Below, one piece after another: positions 1 to 6,569 of a stretch of DNA of 11,855 nt. A program made the position numbers and the translations under genes. Within the stretch, counting starts at the first letter, position 1. Each line of letters starts with the position of its first letter. The notes below the pieces were generated by a model. It saw only the letters and a program-made list of their open reading frames with translations. It had not been told where the DNA came from and searched no databases. The DNA comes from Phycisphaeraceae bacterium (GTDB lineage: Bacteria; Planctomycetota; Phycisphaerae; Phycisphaerales; Phycisphaeraceae): NCBI GenBank assembly GCA_020850375.1, contig JADZET010000367.1:1-11855 (forward strand), given 5' to 3'.

Positions 1-276
1 GACGGTGCCACCCTGGCCGGCGAAGGCGGCGCCGTCGGGGTCGGTGTTGGTGGGGGGGTTATAGACGTTGTCGATGGCTTTCTGGATCTCGACCTGGTCG
101 TCGGTGCCGTCGCAGATGTAGTCGACCTTGCCGGTGAACTTGGCGGCCATGTCGACGGACGGTTGGGAACTATCGGAGGCGAGGACGACGATGGTGTTGG
201 GAGGGAACTCGGGGTCGCGCGTGGCGTGGGCGGGTAAGGCCAGAGCGAGGGCGAGGAGGGCGGGGAGCCAGCGAGT
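1..276 (-). pseudogene. Secreted parallel beta-helix-type protein, 5' end disrupted by an IS, 3' end beyond window
   Basis: The minus-strand frame reads LTRWLPALLALALALPAHA, a hydrophobic signal-peptide core ending in an A-H-A cleavage motif. It is followed by a mature start (TRDPEFPPN) and a segment with YICDGTDDQVEIQKAID and then GQGGTV. The (D)GTDDQVEIQ-AI pattern followed by a GGTV strand is typical of the first turns of pectate-lyase-like right-handed beta-helix proteins; the specific enzyme class cannot be told from ~90 residues. The frame meets a TGA inside the IS end (295-297), and no ATG, GTG or TTG lies between that stop and the signal peptide. The nearest in-frame ATG is at 148-150, which would lose the signal sequence. 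Removing the IS and one TA joins the frame to TSIDW-LTRW upstream, but still without an ATG; a TTG further upstream is the only conventional candidate seen. Either the start was unusual or flanking DNA was lost. The gene is probably inactive or unexported. It lies downstream of the T2SS genes on the same strand and could have been a substrate (inference). Confidence 0.6.
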
Positions 277-768
277 TAGGTCGTGTTTGACGGCTCAGCG
301 AGCAGCCTTAGGCAGCGTTGGATGATGGCCAGTTGGATCATGGCCAGGAAGTGGGTGGCGAGCTTCTCGAATCGGGTGGCCACGCGACGACAGCCCTTGA
401 GCCAGCCGATGCAGCGTTCGATGGTGTTTCGACGACGATAGCGTTCACGATCCAAGTCAGCAGGTCGGCCGGGACGCCGGCGAGCAGTCCGCTTGCGGGG
501 GATCACGTCCCGGATGCCCCGGCGTCGGCACCACCGGCGGATGCGTGGCACGTCGTAGGCCTTGTCGCCGGCCACCGCCAGCGGACGACGACGCGGGCCG
601 ACCCGCACCGCGTCCATCAGCGACTCGAAGCGTGTGGGCTCATGAGCCTGACCCGCTGACCAGCGCCGCCAGGGGCAGGCCGCGGGCGTCGGTCACCAGA
701 TGAAGCTTCGAACCCCAACCCCCGCGTGAGCGTCCAAGCCCGTGGTCGCTCGGCTCGACGCATGGCCC
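276..768 (-). pseudogene. IS5-family transposase, second frame (orfB), broken by an internal frameshift
   Basis: This is the C-terminal catalytic part of the transposase, entered by a -1 shift at the C5T6 run (plus strand 766-776) of the upstream frame. The shifted frame reads GPCVEPSDHGLGRSRGGWGSKLHLVTDARGLP-type sequence up to LAALVSGSGS and then meets a TGA at 640-642. Expected family sequence (SAGQAHEPTRFESLMDAV) continues only in another frame from about 656 onwards. Inserting two bases (CG in GTCAGCG-CGGGTCAG) around 652-656 restores it exactly, so a 2-nt deletion is the simplest explanation. Downstream the frame is intact: AGDKAYD carries the second catalytic Asp and RNTIERCIGWLKGCRR the catalytic Glu. 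The TAA stop (276-278) is formed by the duplicated TA plus the next host base. A sequencing indel is the alternative to a true mutation. Confidence 0.75.
279..297 (+). repeat. IS terminal inverted repeat, left copy
   Basis: The sequence GGTCGTGTTTGACGGCTCA matches the inverted right end at 18 of 19 positions. It overlaps the last codons of the transposase (minus strand), whose TAA stop at 276-278 lies outside the repeat. Confidence 0.85.
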
Positions 769-1142
769 CCTTTTTTGCGTGCCCCGGCCGCGTCACGCTC
801 GGCCCGGATGTTCGAGCCGTCGATGTTGAACTGCGACCAGTCGATGCGTCCCTGCTCGTCGAGTTCGAGTTGGAGGGTCTGGAGGAGGCGGGGGAACAAG
901 CCGTCGCGGGTCCATCGTCGGTAGCGGTGGTAGATGCTCTGCCACTTGCCGTAGCGTTCGGGCATGTCGCGCCAGGGGGCCCCGCTGTTGAGCACCCAGA
1001 ACATGCCGTTGAGGGTGGTGTGGTGGTCGTTCCATCGCCCGCCGGGGCGGGGCGACGGCATCAGCGGCTCAAGCCGCTGCCAGGCTTCATCGGTCAGTTC
1101 GTAGCGTCGCATCCGTGCGTCTCCGGGGCGGAAAGACGCCAT
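693..1142 (-). CDS. IS5-family transposase, first frame (orfA, N-terminal part)
   Basis: This frame encodes the DNA-binding N-terminal part of the IS5-family transposase: MRRYELTDEAWQRLEPLMP, then GMFWVLNSGAPWRDMPERYGKW, and FNIDGSNIRAERDAAG with the first catalytic Asp (residue 108 counting from 1142). It reaches RKKGG at the A6G5 run (766-776 on the plus strand), after which the unshifted frame gives non-family sequence and stops at 693. Full-length protein therefore needs a -1 shift there, as usual in this group. Two starts are possible: ATG at 1142, or ATG at 1112 (MRRYELTD). The latter has GGAG eight bases upstream and matches the usual family N-terminus, so it may be the real one. The second frame carries a separate, non-programmed frameshift, so no full-length enzyme is expected. 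Confidence 0.8.
   Translation of the reverse strand: MASFRPGDARMRRYELTDEAWQRLEPLMPSPRPGGRWNDHHTTLNGMFWVLNSGAPWRDMPERYGKWQSIYHRYRRWTRDGLFPRLLQTLQLELDEQGRIDWSQFNIDGSNIRAERDAAGARKKGGHASSRATTGLDAHAGVGVRSFIW
766..776 (-). other. Likely programmed -1 frameshift site of the transposase
   Basis: On the coding strand the run is AAAAAAGGGGG, read in the first frame as AAA AAA GGG GGC. Family-like protein continues only after a -1 step (KKG then GPCVEPSDHGLGRSRGG). Runs of this type support -1 ribosomal or transcriptional slippage in IS5-family elements. Confidence 0.65.
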
Positions 1143-1191
1143 AATGACCGAACCGAGCCCAGAGCGCCATACCGATCAAGCGGCGAACAGA

Positions 1192-1210
1192 TGAGCCGCC
1201 AAACACGACC
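1192..1210 (-). repeat. IS terminal inverted repeat, right copy
   Basis: In inverted orientation it reads GGTCGTGTTTGGCGGCTCA, differing from the left end by one base. A TA follows at 1211-1212, matching the TA before the left end. Confidence 0.85.
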
Positions 1211-1212
1211 TA

Positions 1213-1531
1213 GCCAATCAATAGATGTTCGGGCCAGAGCATAGAGGCAAGGATATCCAAGGGCGTAACCCAAGTCATGTAGATTCTGGATGGGTTTTCA
1301 CGCCATGTGGAAGGATTGTTAGGGAAAGTGCCAGTGTCGAGCTACTGATGCCTACATTCAGACCAGATGTGTCATCTTGTGGCAATGCGGCGGAAGTAAG
1401 GATGTGGTAGCCGTTGGCGACCCCGCGAATCCTGCGGCGGATCCGGGCCTCGGTGGCGTCCGGCGATGTCCACGGGTGACGTGAGCGATACTCCAGTGGC
1501 CTGGAACGAAAACGCACGCAAGGCGTTTGCA
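1213..1531. other. Non-coding stretch between the T2SS operon and the IS
   Basis: No convincing gene is seen here on either strand. GC content, counted by hand over 1201-1380, is about 48 percent, clearly below the GC-rich genes around it. Before the IS arrived this was the region upstream of the beta-helix gene, so it may hold that gene's promoter and the T2SS operon's 3' end. I could not identify a convincing -35/-10 pair or a strong stem followed by a T-run. An open minus-strand frame (1275-1586) overlaps the end of the TPR gene, but its translation has no recognisable features and I do not call it. Confidence 0.5.
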
Positions 1532-2164
1532 TCACGGCGTTTGGTCGAACCAGAGGGCTCGTTGCTTCTGGGCCCACTGGCGCCATTTGGGGCGGGGGTC
1601 GCTCTGAACGACCTGTTCGAGGAGCTTGCGCGTGGCGTCGTCCTTGAGGCCACGCTTGTAGCGGGCGCGGGCAAGATTCGCCGTGGTCTCGTAGCGCTGG
1701 GGGGCGAGGTCCAGGGCCTTCTGGTACCAGGTGATGGCCTGGTCGAGCTGGCCGACGGCCTCGTAGACCATGCCCAGGTTGTGGCGCGGCTCGGGGCTGT
1801 CGGGCATGAGACGTGCGGCCACGTCGAACTCCGTGGCGGCAGCGTAGAACTGGTCCCGGCGGTAGTGCAGGACGCCCAGGGCATTGTGGGCTGGGCCGTA
1901 GGAATCGTCCGCGGCCACGGCGCGACGGAGCAGCGACTCGGCCTCGGTTTGGTCATCCTTTTTGAGATGCTCGCCGGCCTGTTGCGTCAGGGACTTGGCG
2001 AGGGGCGTGTCGATCACGGGTACGGCTGGTTGCGTGGTGGACACACGATGGGTCTTGCCGGCGGAGTGGCAGCCGGCGATTGTCGTGGCTGACACGACGA
2101 CGACGAGGGCAACCAGCAGGCGGGAACGGCAAGACCGAACGTAGGAGATCAACATCCGTGGCAT
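1532..2164 (-). CDS. TPR-repeat lipoprotein, last gene of the T2SS operon (candidate pilotin)
   Basis: The 210-residue protein starts with a basic segment and hydrophobic stretch (LLVALVVVVSATTIAGC). The lipobox I-A-G-C predicts lipidation on Cys32. Residues ~57-190 are tetratricopeptide repeats, for example SYGPAHNALGVLHYRRDQF, PEPRHNLGMVYEAVGQLDQA and RYETTANLARARYKRG, with the usual spacing of Ala, Gly, Tyr and Pro. The start at 2164 has AGAGGA five bases upstream and lies nine bases after the gspM stop, so the gene is in the operon. TPR lipoproteins of the PilF/PilW type pilot the secretin PilQ to the outer membrane in type IV pilus systems. Here, at the end of an operon beginning with a secretin, a pilotin role for GspD is a reasonable inference, not proven; PilF proteins usually have about six repeats, and this one seems to have four. 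A general peptidoglycan- or scaffold-binding role is the alternative. Confidence 0.85.
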   Translation of the reverse strand: MPRMLISYVRSCRSRLLVALVVVVSATTIAGCHSAGKTHRVSTTQPAVPVIDTPLAKSLTQQAGEHLKKDDQTEAESLLRRAVAADDSYGPAHNALGVLHYRRDQFYAAATEFDVAARLMPDSPEPRHNLGMVYEAVGQLDQAITWYQKALDLAPQRYETTANLARARYKRGLKDDATRKLLEQVVQSDPRPKWRQWAQKQRALWFDQTP

Positions 2165-2173
2165 CGTGATCCT

Positions 2174-2728
2174 CTAGGGCGTGGATGGCGTGGAGCGGTT
2201 GTTGGTGTTGGCCGGCGCGTAGATCCAGTAGGCGAGCGCGACCTCGGCGTTCCACGCTTCGCCGGCGGACTCAGCGGCCCCGCGTGGGGCGGAGAGGCGG
2301 ATCTCCTTGACGCTCAGGTTCACCTCGTCCGTCGAGACGTTGTACAAGAACCCAAGCAATGAGGGAAGCGCCACCTGCCGCAGGCTCAGGCGCGTGGTCA
2401 GTTCGAGGTAGGGCGTATTGCCGACGCGCTGGGGGCTCTGGGGCTCGATGCGGTCGAAGGCGGAGGTGGGTAGGTTCGCGGCCGTGGCGGCGGACTCGAT
2501 CTTCTTGGCCAGCTCGGGCTCGAGCAACTCCTGCGAGGCCACGCGCTGCGGCCGCTGGCGCAGCTCACGGATGCGATGCTCGAACTGCTGGGCCTGTCGC
2601 AGATCGCCACCCGCAGCCAGAGCCCAGGCGCGGCCGGCGGTCATGAACCAGGCCGAGGCGATGGCAGTCACAATCAGCCCCAGTGATGCGGCGGCGAGCA
2701 GGCGCGTGAGGCGTGGCGAGTGGAGCAT
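2174..2728 (-). CDS. gspM: T2SS inner-membrane platform protein GspM-like
   Basis: GspM is a bitopic inner-membrane protein that pairs with GspL to anchor the assembly platform. This 184-residue protein has a short cytoplasmic N-terminus, one membrane helix (about residues 9-31, LLAAASLGLIVTAIASAWF), a coiled-coil-like stretch (43-80) and a periplasmic ferredoxin-like region: AATAANLP, FDRIEPQ, LELTTRLSLRQVALPSLLGF, and the beta strand VNLSVKEIRLS. The ATG overlaps the gspL stop (TAATG) and has GGAGGG six bases upstream, so translation is coupled and strong. Sequence similarity to classical GspM is weak; topology, size and place after gspL carry the assignment. A PilO-like protein has the same architecture and cannot be excluded. 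Confidence 0.75.
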   Translation of the reverse strand: MLHSPRLTRLLAAASLGLIVTAIASAWFMTAGRAWALAAGGDLRQAQQFEHRIRELRQRPQRVASQELLEPELAKKIESAATAANLPTSAFDRIEPQSPQRVGNTPYLELTTRLSLRQVALPSLLGFLYNVSTDEVNLSVKEIRLSAPRGAAESAGEAWNAEVALAYWIYAPANTNNRSTPSTP

Positions 2729-4365
2729 TACTGACCCTCCTGCACGGCGTGGCCTTGGGGAGGGAGCGGGGCTTTGGCGGTCAGCGGTGGTGTGATGGGC
2801 GGCAGAGAAGTGGCTGCGGGCGTGTACTTGGCGTGGAGCGTGAAGGCGATGGCCTGATCGCGCAACCGCTCGGTACGCGGCGGGTCAACGGCCAGGCCGT
2901 TCTGGGCACGCAGCGCCGCGGCGAAGACGTCGGCGTCGGCGTGAGATCGCACCTGGCCGTCGAGCGTGACGGCCGTGGGGCTGAAGCGCAGCTCCAGCAG
3001 GCGGAAGCGCAGGCCGGTGGGCAGACGGCGCAGGGTCTGATGGAGCGTGGCCAGGGCGGAGGCCGGGCGTGGCGTGTCATTGCCCTGACCGGCCAGGCCC
3101 TGAAGGCGGCGCTGCTCGCTGTCGAGGAAGGCGCGCACGGCCAGGGGCAAGGCGCGGCCGGGGTAGAGATCGTAAAAGATCCGTGATTGGGCTTGTTCCG
3201 CGCTTTGCGCCCGCCAGCGGTAGCTCAGCCCGCGGGACGTCATCGTCAGACTCAGCAGCAGCAGGCAAAAGACAGCGGCGAGCATGGCCGCGTGCAGGGC
3301 GGGGCGGATCGTCCGCCAGCGGTCGGCCGCGCCCAAGGCCCCCTGACGGAGGTTGAACCACGGCGTGTCGCGCTCGGCGAGGATGTCGGCCGTGGCCCGA
3401 GCGGCCAGATCATGTGTCGACGTTTTGTCGTCATTCGCTGCATCGATCAGGTCGGGCTGACGTTCGCGCAGGGATGTGTGGAAGGCCGAGGACAGACCCA
3501 CCGCCTCGACACGAATCACGCGCGCGGGCTGACGCAGGCATTGGAGGTTGATCCACCGGCTGACCAGGTCCGCGTCACGGGGCAGGCGGTGCCAGGCCTC
3601 GATCCAGGGGCAGTTAAGAGAAGCGTTCGACGCGGACGAGCCGGCCAGTAGAACCAGGTCCAATCCCTCACCGTCGCCCAGGAGCACCAGGCGCGGCGGC
3701 GTGTCCGGCGACGAGGCATGAGCCTGCGGAGCGATGGCGCTCTGCAGGGCGAGCAGGGTGGTGGGCGCGATGGCGTGCACGTGCACGTCGTGCTGCTCAA
3801 CGGCATTGAGGAGGGGGCTCAGGCGCGCCGAGGCCACGGCCACACCGCGCGCGATCGGGCCGTGGACCTGGAAGTCGGCGGTGACGTCCTCGGCGGGCAG
3901 AGGGAGTTTTTCCTCGAGGCGATAGAGCAGCGGCTGCGCGTGGCGGCTGCCGCGCGGCAGGCCCTCGGTCGAGACCTGGGCGCTGTAGCACCAGCTCGCG
4001 GGCAGGGCGAGCACGGCGTCGACAGGGGCGTCGGCCAGATCGGGCGCCGCCTCGGCCAGGATGGCGCGAAGCGTCTGGCTGATCCGTCCTGACAGATGCT
4101 CGGGTGTGTCGGCTTCATTGCCGCTTGAGGGCGATAGCGGCGGCACGTCGGCGTATCGTGGAGTCTGGTCGTCCAGAAGCACGGCCAAGCGCCACACGTC
4201 GTCGGAGGCGAAGAGGATAGCCTTGGGCGTGGGGGGATTGAGCCAGGGATCAAGGTGTTGGTGTTGGAGACGATCAAGGGATTGTCGCAGGCGGACCGCT
4301 TGCTGACGCGCGCGGCTCGTCAGGCGGGAGATGGCGGGCACCCACGGCTCGAGGTTGAACTTCAT
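2728..4365 (-). CDS. gspL: T2SS inner-membrane platform protein GspL
   Basis: GspL links the GspE ATPase in the cytoplasm to the periplasmic part of the machine. The 545-residue protein has a large cytoplasmic actin-like region (about 45-330; strands such as AVLLDDQTP, VDAVLALPASWCYSAQ, RLVLLGDGEGLDLVLLAG). The characteristic WFNLRQGALG motif follows (336-345), just before a single membrane helix (about 355-374). The periplasmic part has a helical segment and a ferredoxin-like domain (SALATLHQTLRRLPTGLRF, then LELRFSPTAVTLDGQV, then ADVFAAAL). This order is diagnostic for GspL. The start ATG overlaps the stop of the GspC-like gene (ATGA). The N-terminal ~40 residues are basic and helical and extend before the usual domain start. 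The proline-rich C-terminal tail (515-545) is not usual and has no known role. Confidence 0.88.
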   Translation of the reverse strand: MKFNLEPWVPAISRLTSRARQQAVRLRQSLDRLQHQHLDPWLNPPTPKAILFASDDVWRLAVLLDDQTPRYADVPPLSPSSGNEADTPEHLSGRISQTLRAILAEAAPDLADAPVDAVLALPASWCYSAQVSTEGLPRGSRHAQPLLYRLEEKLPLPAEDVTADFQVHGPIARGVAVASARLSPLLNAVEQHDVHVHAIAPTTLLALQSAIAPQAHASSPDTPPRLVLLGDGEGLDLVLLAGSSASNASLNCPWIEAWHRLPRDADLVSRWINLQCLRQPARVIRVEAVGLSSAFHTSLRERQPDLIDAANDDKTSTHDLAARATADILAERDTPWFNLRQGALGAADRWRTIRPALHAAMLAAVFCLLLLSLTMTSRGLSYRWRAQSAEQAQSRIFYDLYPGRALPLAVRAFLDSEQRRLQGLAGQGNDTPRPASALATLHQTLRRLPTGLRFRLLELRFSPTAVTLDGQVRSHADADVFAAALRAQNGLAVDPPRTERLRDQAIAFTLHAKYTPAATSLPPITPPLTAKAPLPPQGHAVQEGQ

Positions 4366-4946
4366 GGCCTGGGCACTCCGGGACGTCCGGGGGCGGTGGT
4401 TCCGGGGGCGTTATCCGGGCCGGAGGAAGAAGGCTCAGCCTTGGGCATGAGCAGGACGCGATCCTCGTCGTAGTAGCGGACCGTGACGCGGTCGGGCTCG
4501 ATGGACTGAACGGTGGCCTCCTCCACGGTCTGGCCGGCGCTAAGGAAGAGCGTCTTGCCCGCGCTGTCTTGAAGAATGGCCACCGATTGGCCGGGCTCGA
4601 TCACGGTGCCCAGGAGCTTGACGCGCAGGGGAGGCACGACCTTGGTAGGCGCGGCCATCTCGGCGACGGCGGTGTCGTAGAGCGGCCGGCGAAGGGGAAG
4701 CGATCCCAGGGCCAGCAGCGACTCGCGCGTGGGAGTGGATGAGGCGTCCGCACTCGACGATGACGCCGTGAGCGTGACGCCGCCGGGTAAGGAGGGTGGC
4801 GCGTCCAGATCAATTGTCGCCAGGGGTGCGAAGATCAGCACGCCGCCCATCGCCAGTCCGGCGACGATCAGCAAGCCGGCGGCGACGTAGAGCCAGTGCT
4901 TGAGTTGGCGCGGCCTGCAGAGCTTCCGGGGGTTCCAGGGGTTCAC
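4362..4946 (-). CDS. GspC-like inner-membrane protein with HR domain, no PDZ
   Basis: I place the start at the GTG at 4944-4946, which overlaps the gspK stop (GTGA) and has GGAG eight bases upstream. This gives 194 residues; the frame is open further upstream, but that part lies inside gspK. The protein has a cytoplasmic N-terminus, one membrane helix (about 18-40), a Ser/Thr-rich linker (55-75) and a compact beta domain (about 104-168): PPLRVKLLGTVIEPGQSVAILQD, AGQTVEEATVQSIEPDRVTV, EDRVLLMPK. This matches the homology region of GspC, and the related PilP fold, that binds the secretin's periplasmic domains. The C-terminal tail is Pro/Gly-rich with no PDZ or coiled coil. GspC usually precedes gspD; here the gene sits between gspK and gspL. 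The pattern and context support the role, but orthology to GspC is an inference. Confidence 0.72.
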   Translation of the reverse strand: MNPWNPRKLCRPRQLKHWLYVAAGLLIVAGLAMGGVLIFAPLATIDLDAPPSLPGGVTLTASSSSADASSTPTRESLLALGSLPLRRPLYDTAVAEMAAPTKVVPPLRVKLLGTVIEPGQSVAILQDSAGKTLFLSAGQTVEEATVQSIEPDRVTVRYYDEDRVLLMPKAEPSSSGPDNAPGTTAPGRPGVPRP

Positions 4947-5893
4947 GAGTTCCACTCCAGGCAGATCGTGCGCGGCTGCTTCTGGGGGCTTTCGATCACG
5001 ATCAGACGATGCCACGAACGGTGCCGGCTTTGTGCGGTCAGCAAGACAGAATAACACGTTGAACGATCGGTAAGTAGCTCCATCGCGGCCTGACGCTGAT
5101 CGTCCTTGAGTTCGATCTGGCCGACGGCCTCGGCCACGGTGATACCGGGCCGGCGCGTGCGGAGGCTGACGAGTTCGCCGATCGTCCCGGCGCTGAGCGT
5201 GGGTTGGCACGCCTCAGCCATCGTTTCTGCGTCGGCCCGATGGAAGTTGACCTTGCCGTCACCCCAGAGTGTCAGATTGGCCGCGATGCCGTGATCGGGG
5301 CCGAGTTCCAGGCCGAAGAGTTCTTCCAGCGTTGCCCGAGGGTAGACCTGCTCGAAGCTGCCGAAGCTCCCAGTGGCGTCCTTCGAAGACTCGGAATCGC
5401 CGCCCCCGCCCCCGCCCCCGGAAGCGATGGAAGAAGACGTGTCGGTTTGCTCGGGTGATGACGACCTCAGCGGCCGAAGCTCGGCGCTGATCGCCTGACC
5501 CGCCGCCACGGCCACGCGCCCGGCCACGGCGGTGGCTTGCGTCAGATCGTGACGGGCCAGGATGGTGTTGAGGTTGACCTTGGCCTGCTCGTCGGCCACG
5601 GTCCACGTGAAGGTCACGCCGCCAAGATTGAGGGCGTCACGCACGAACGGCAGGGGGGTCTCGCTGGATTCTTCCGCCTGCTGCAGGATCTTCTCGGGCC
5701 TGGACAGCAGCAGATTATGCAGGCTGATCGTCCCCCAGCGGAGTTGGAGTTCCTGCTGAGCATGCGCCGCGTCGGCCGCACGGGCCAGGCTCAGCCGCGT
5801 CACCACGCCCAACGCCGTACCCGCGACGACCAGGAGCATCAGCGTCAGGATCAGGGCGAAGCCGCGAGGTTGTCGATGCGCTGTTGAATGCAT
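4943..5893 (-). CDS. gspK: T2SS minor pseudopilin GspK
   Basis: GspK caps the pseudopilus tip. The 316-residue protein has a short basic leader ending in PRG (residue 11), then FALILTLMLLVVAG. Glu at +5 is absent (Leu instead), as is usual for GspK only. The large C-terminal globular part has the family motif DEQAKVNLN (101-109), paired helical (SAM-like) modules and a second motif, GDGKVNFHRADAETM (211-225), followed by PGITVAEAVGQI. Its size is close to the ~320-residue family norm. A Ser-rich segment with seven consecutive glycines (159-165), encoded by GGGGGC hexamers, sits between the modules and looks like a flexible loop. The start follows the gspJ stop by seven bases and has only a weak ribosome binding site, so coupling is likely. 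Confidence 0.9.
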   Translation of the reverse strand: MHSTAHRQPRGFALILTLMLLVVAGTALGVVTRLSLARAADAAHAQQELQLRWGTISLHNLLLSRPEKILQQAEESSETPLPFVRDALNLGGVTFTWTVADEQAKVNLNTILARHDLTQATAVAGRVAVAAGQAISAELRPLRSSSPEQTDTSSSIASGGGGGGGDSESSKDATGSFGSFEQVYPRATLEELFGLELGPDHGIAANLTLWGDGKVNFHRADAETMAEACQPTLSAGTIGELVSLRTRRPGITVAEAVGQIELKDDQRQAAMELLTDRSTCYSVLLTAQSRHRSWHRLIVIESPQKQPRTICLEWNS

Positions 5894-5900
5894 GGCTTGC

Positions 5901-6569
5901 TCAGCGGACCTGCAACATACGATCGAGACGAGGCAGGTTGGGGTCAGCCCATTCCACGATCAGCCGCGCCCGCGTGGGCGATGTGCCCTGCTGGATCGGC
6001 TGACGGGCCCAGGAAGACTCGAGGACTTCGTCATCCTGCTCGGGATCGTCGAGTTGGGATGACCGATCGCTGTTTCTCCCGGATTCACCGTTGTTTTCCG
6101 CCGTCGCCAGCACCAGGCGGAAGCGCTTGACGCCGCCGCAGACCAGATCGGACCAAGTGTTGCGATTCGATAGATCATCGAGATTGACCTGCTTGCGGAC
6201 GAGCCAGCGCGGCCTGGCGTTTTGATCGACAACGGAAGTCGAGTCGTCAGTTTCGACAAGCTGATAGGTCACCTCGACGGGCCTGTGATGCGGCCGGCGT
6301 GTGTCGGCATCGAGATAGCTGTACCCCCGGAGGGTGAGTGTTTGCATGCGGGGGTTCATCTCGACGTGCTCGGCGTGGGCGAGGTCGTACCTCAGCAGCG
6401 CGACCAGATCCTGCTGCCAGCCGGGCCGGGCGTTCTCCATCACGGTCAGCGCGCGGGCCTGACGGTGCAGGCCGATGGTGACGCTGAGCGCCGCGAACAT
6501 GAGCAGACTCAGCAGCACCGTCGCCCCGAGAACCTCCACAAGAGTGAAGCCATGTAGACCTCGCCTCAT
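5901..6569 (-). CDS. gspJ: T2SS minor pseudopilin GspJ
   Basis: GspJ is part of the I-J-K tip complex of the pseudopilus. The 222-residue protein begins MRRGLHG|FTLVEVLGATVLLSLLMFAALS, a classical prepilin leader of seven residues with Gly at -1, Phe at +1 and Glu at +5, followed by the hydrophobic helix. The globular part has GspJ-like features: DLVALLRYDLAHAEHV early on, LTLRGYSYLD, VTYQLVE, RWLVRKQV, and a terminal strand near TRARLIVEWAD. An acidic, Ser/Asn-rich loop (about 165-195) is probably exposed; calcium sites occur in GspJ relatives, but I cannot assign one. The ATG overlaps the gspI stop (ATGA), and GGAGGGG lies five bases upstream, one of the strongest binding sites in the operon. 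Confidence 0.88.
   Translation of the reverse strand: MRRGLHGFTLVEVLGATVLLSLLMFAALSVTIGLHRQARALTVMENARPGWQQDLVALLRYDLAHAEHVEMNPRMQTLTLRGYSYLDADTRRPHHRPVEVTYQLVETDDSTSVVDQNARPRWLVRKQVNLDDLSNRNTWSDLVCGGVKRFRLVLATAENNGESGRNSDRSSQLDDPEQDDEVLESSWARQPIQQGTSPTRARLIVEWADPNLPRLDRMLQVR

Larger units (their letters stand above)
279..1210 (-). mobile_element. IS5-family (IS427-like) insertion sequence, 932 bp, probably defective
   Basis: The element is bounded by 19-bp terminal inverted repeats with one mismatch: GGTCGTGTTTGACGGCTCA at 279-297, and at 1192-1210 a copy that in inverted orientation reads GGTCGTGTTTGGCGGCTCA. A TA flanks each end (277-278 and 1211-1212) and is the likely 2-bp target duplication. 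Length, overlapping transposase frames joined by an A6G5 slippery run, and a DDE transposase with the motifs IDGSNIRA, GDKAYD and RNTIER fit the IS5 family, IS427 group. The transposase has a further internal frameshift, so the copy is probably immobile unless helped in trans. It has landed between the T2SS operon's non-coding tail and the coding start of an exported protein, in the same orientation as both. Confidence 0.85.

Noticed and set aside
128..325. Plus-strand open frame crossing the IS left end
   Set aside because: It runs antisense to the signal peptide gene and transposase end; both real frames on the minus strand have recognisable motifs.
1275..1586. Open minus-strand frame of 103 codons in the intergenic stretch
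   Set aside because: It overlaps the TPR gene's 3' end, has no recognisable domain or convincing binding site, and the translation looks like random open frame.
3774..3790. GTGCAC/GTGCAC palindromic run inside gspL
   Set aside because: It is explained by the codons for HVHVH-type sequence in a GC-rich gene; there is no sign of regulation inside the coding region.
3187..4092. Several long plus-strand open frames opposite gspL
   Set aside because: These are shadows of a GC-rich gene; the minus-strand GspL has the full domain order and motif set.
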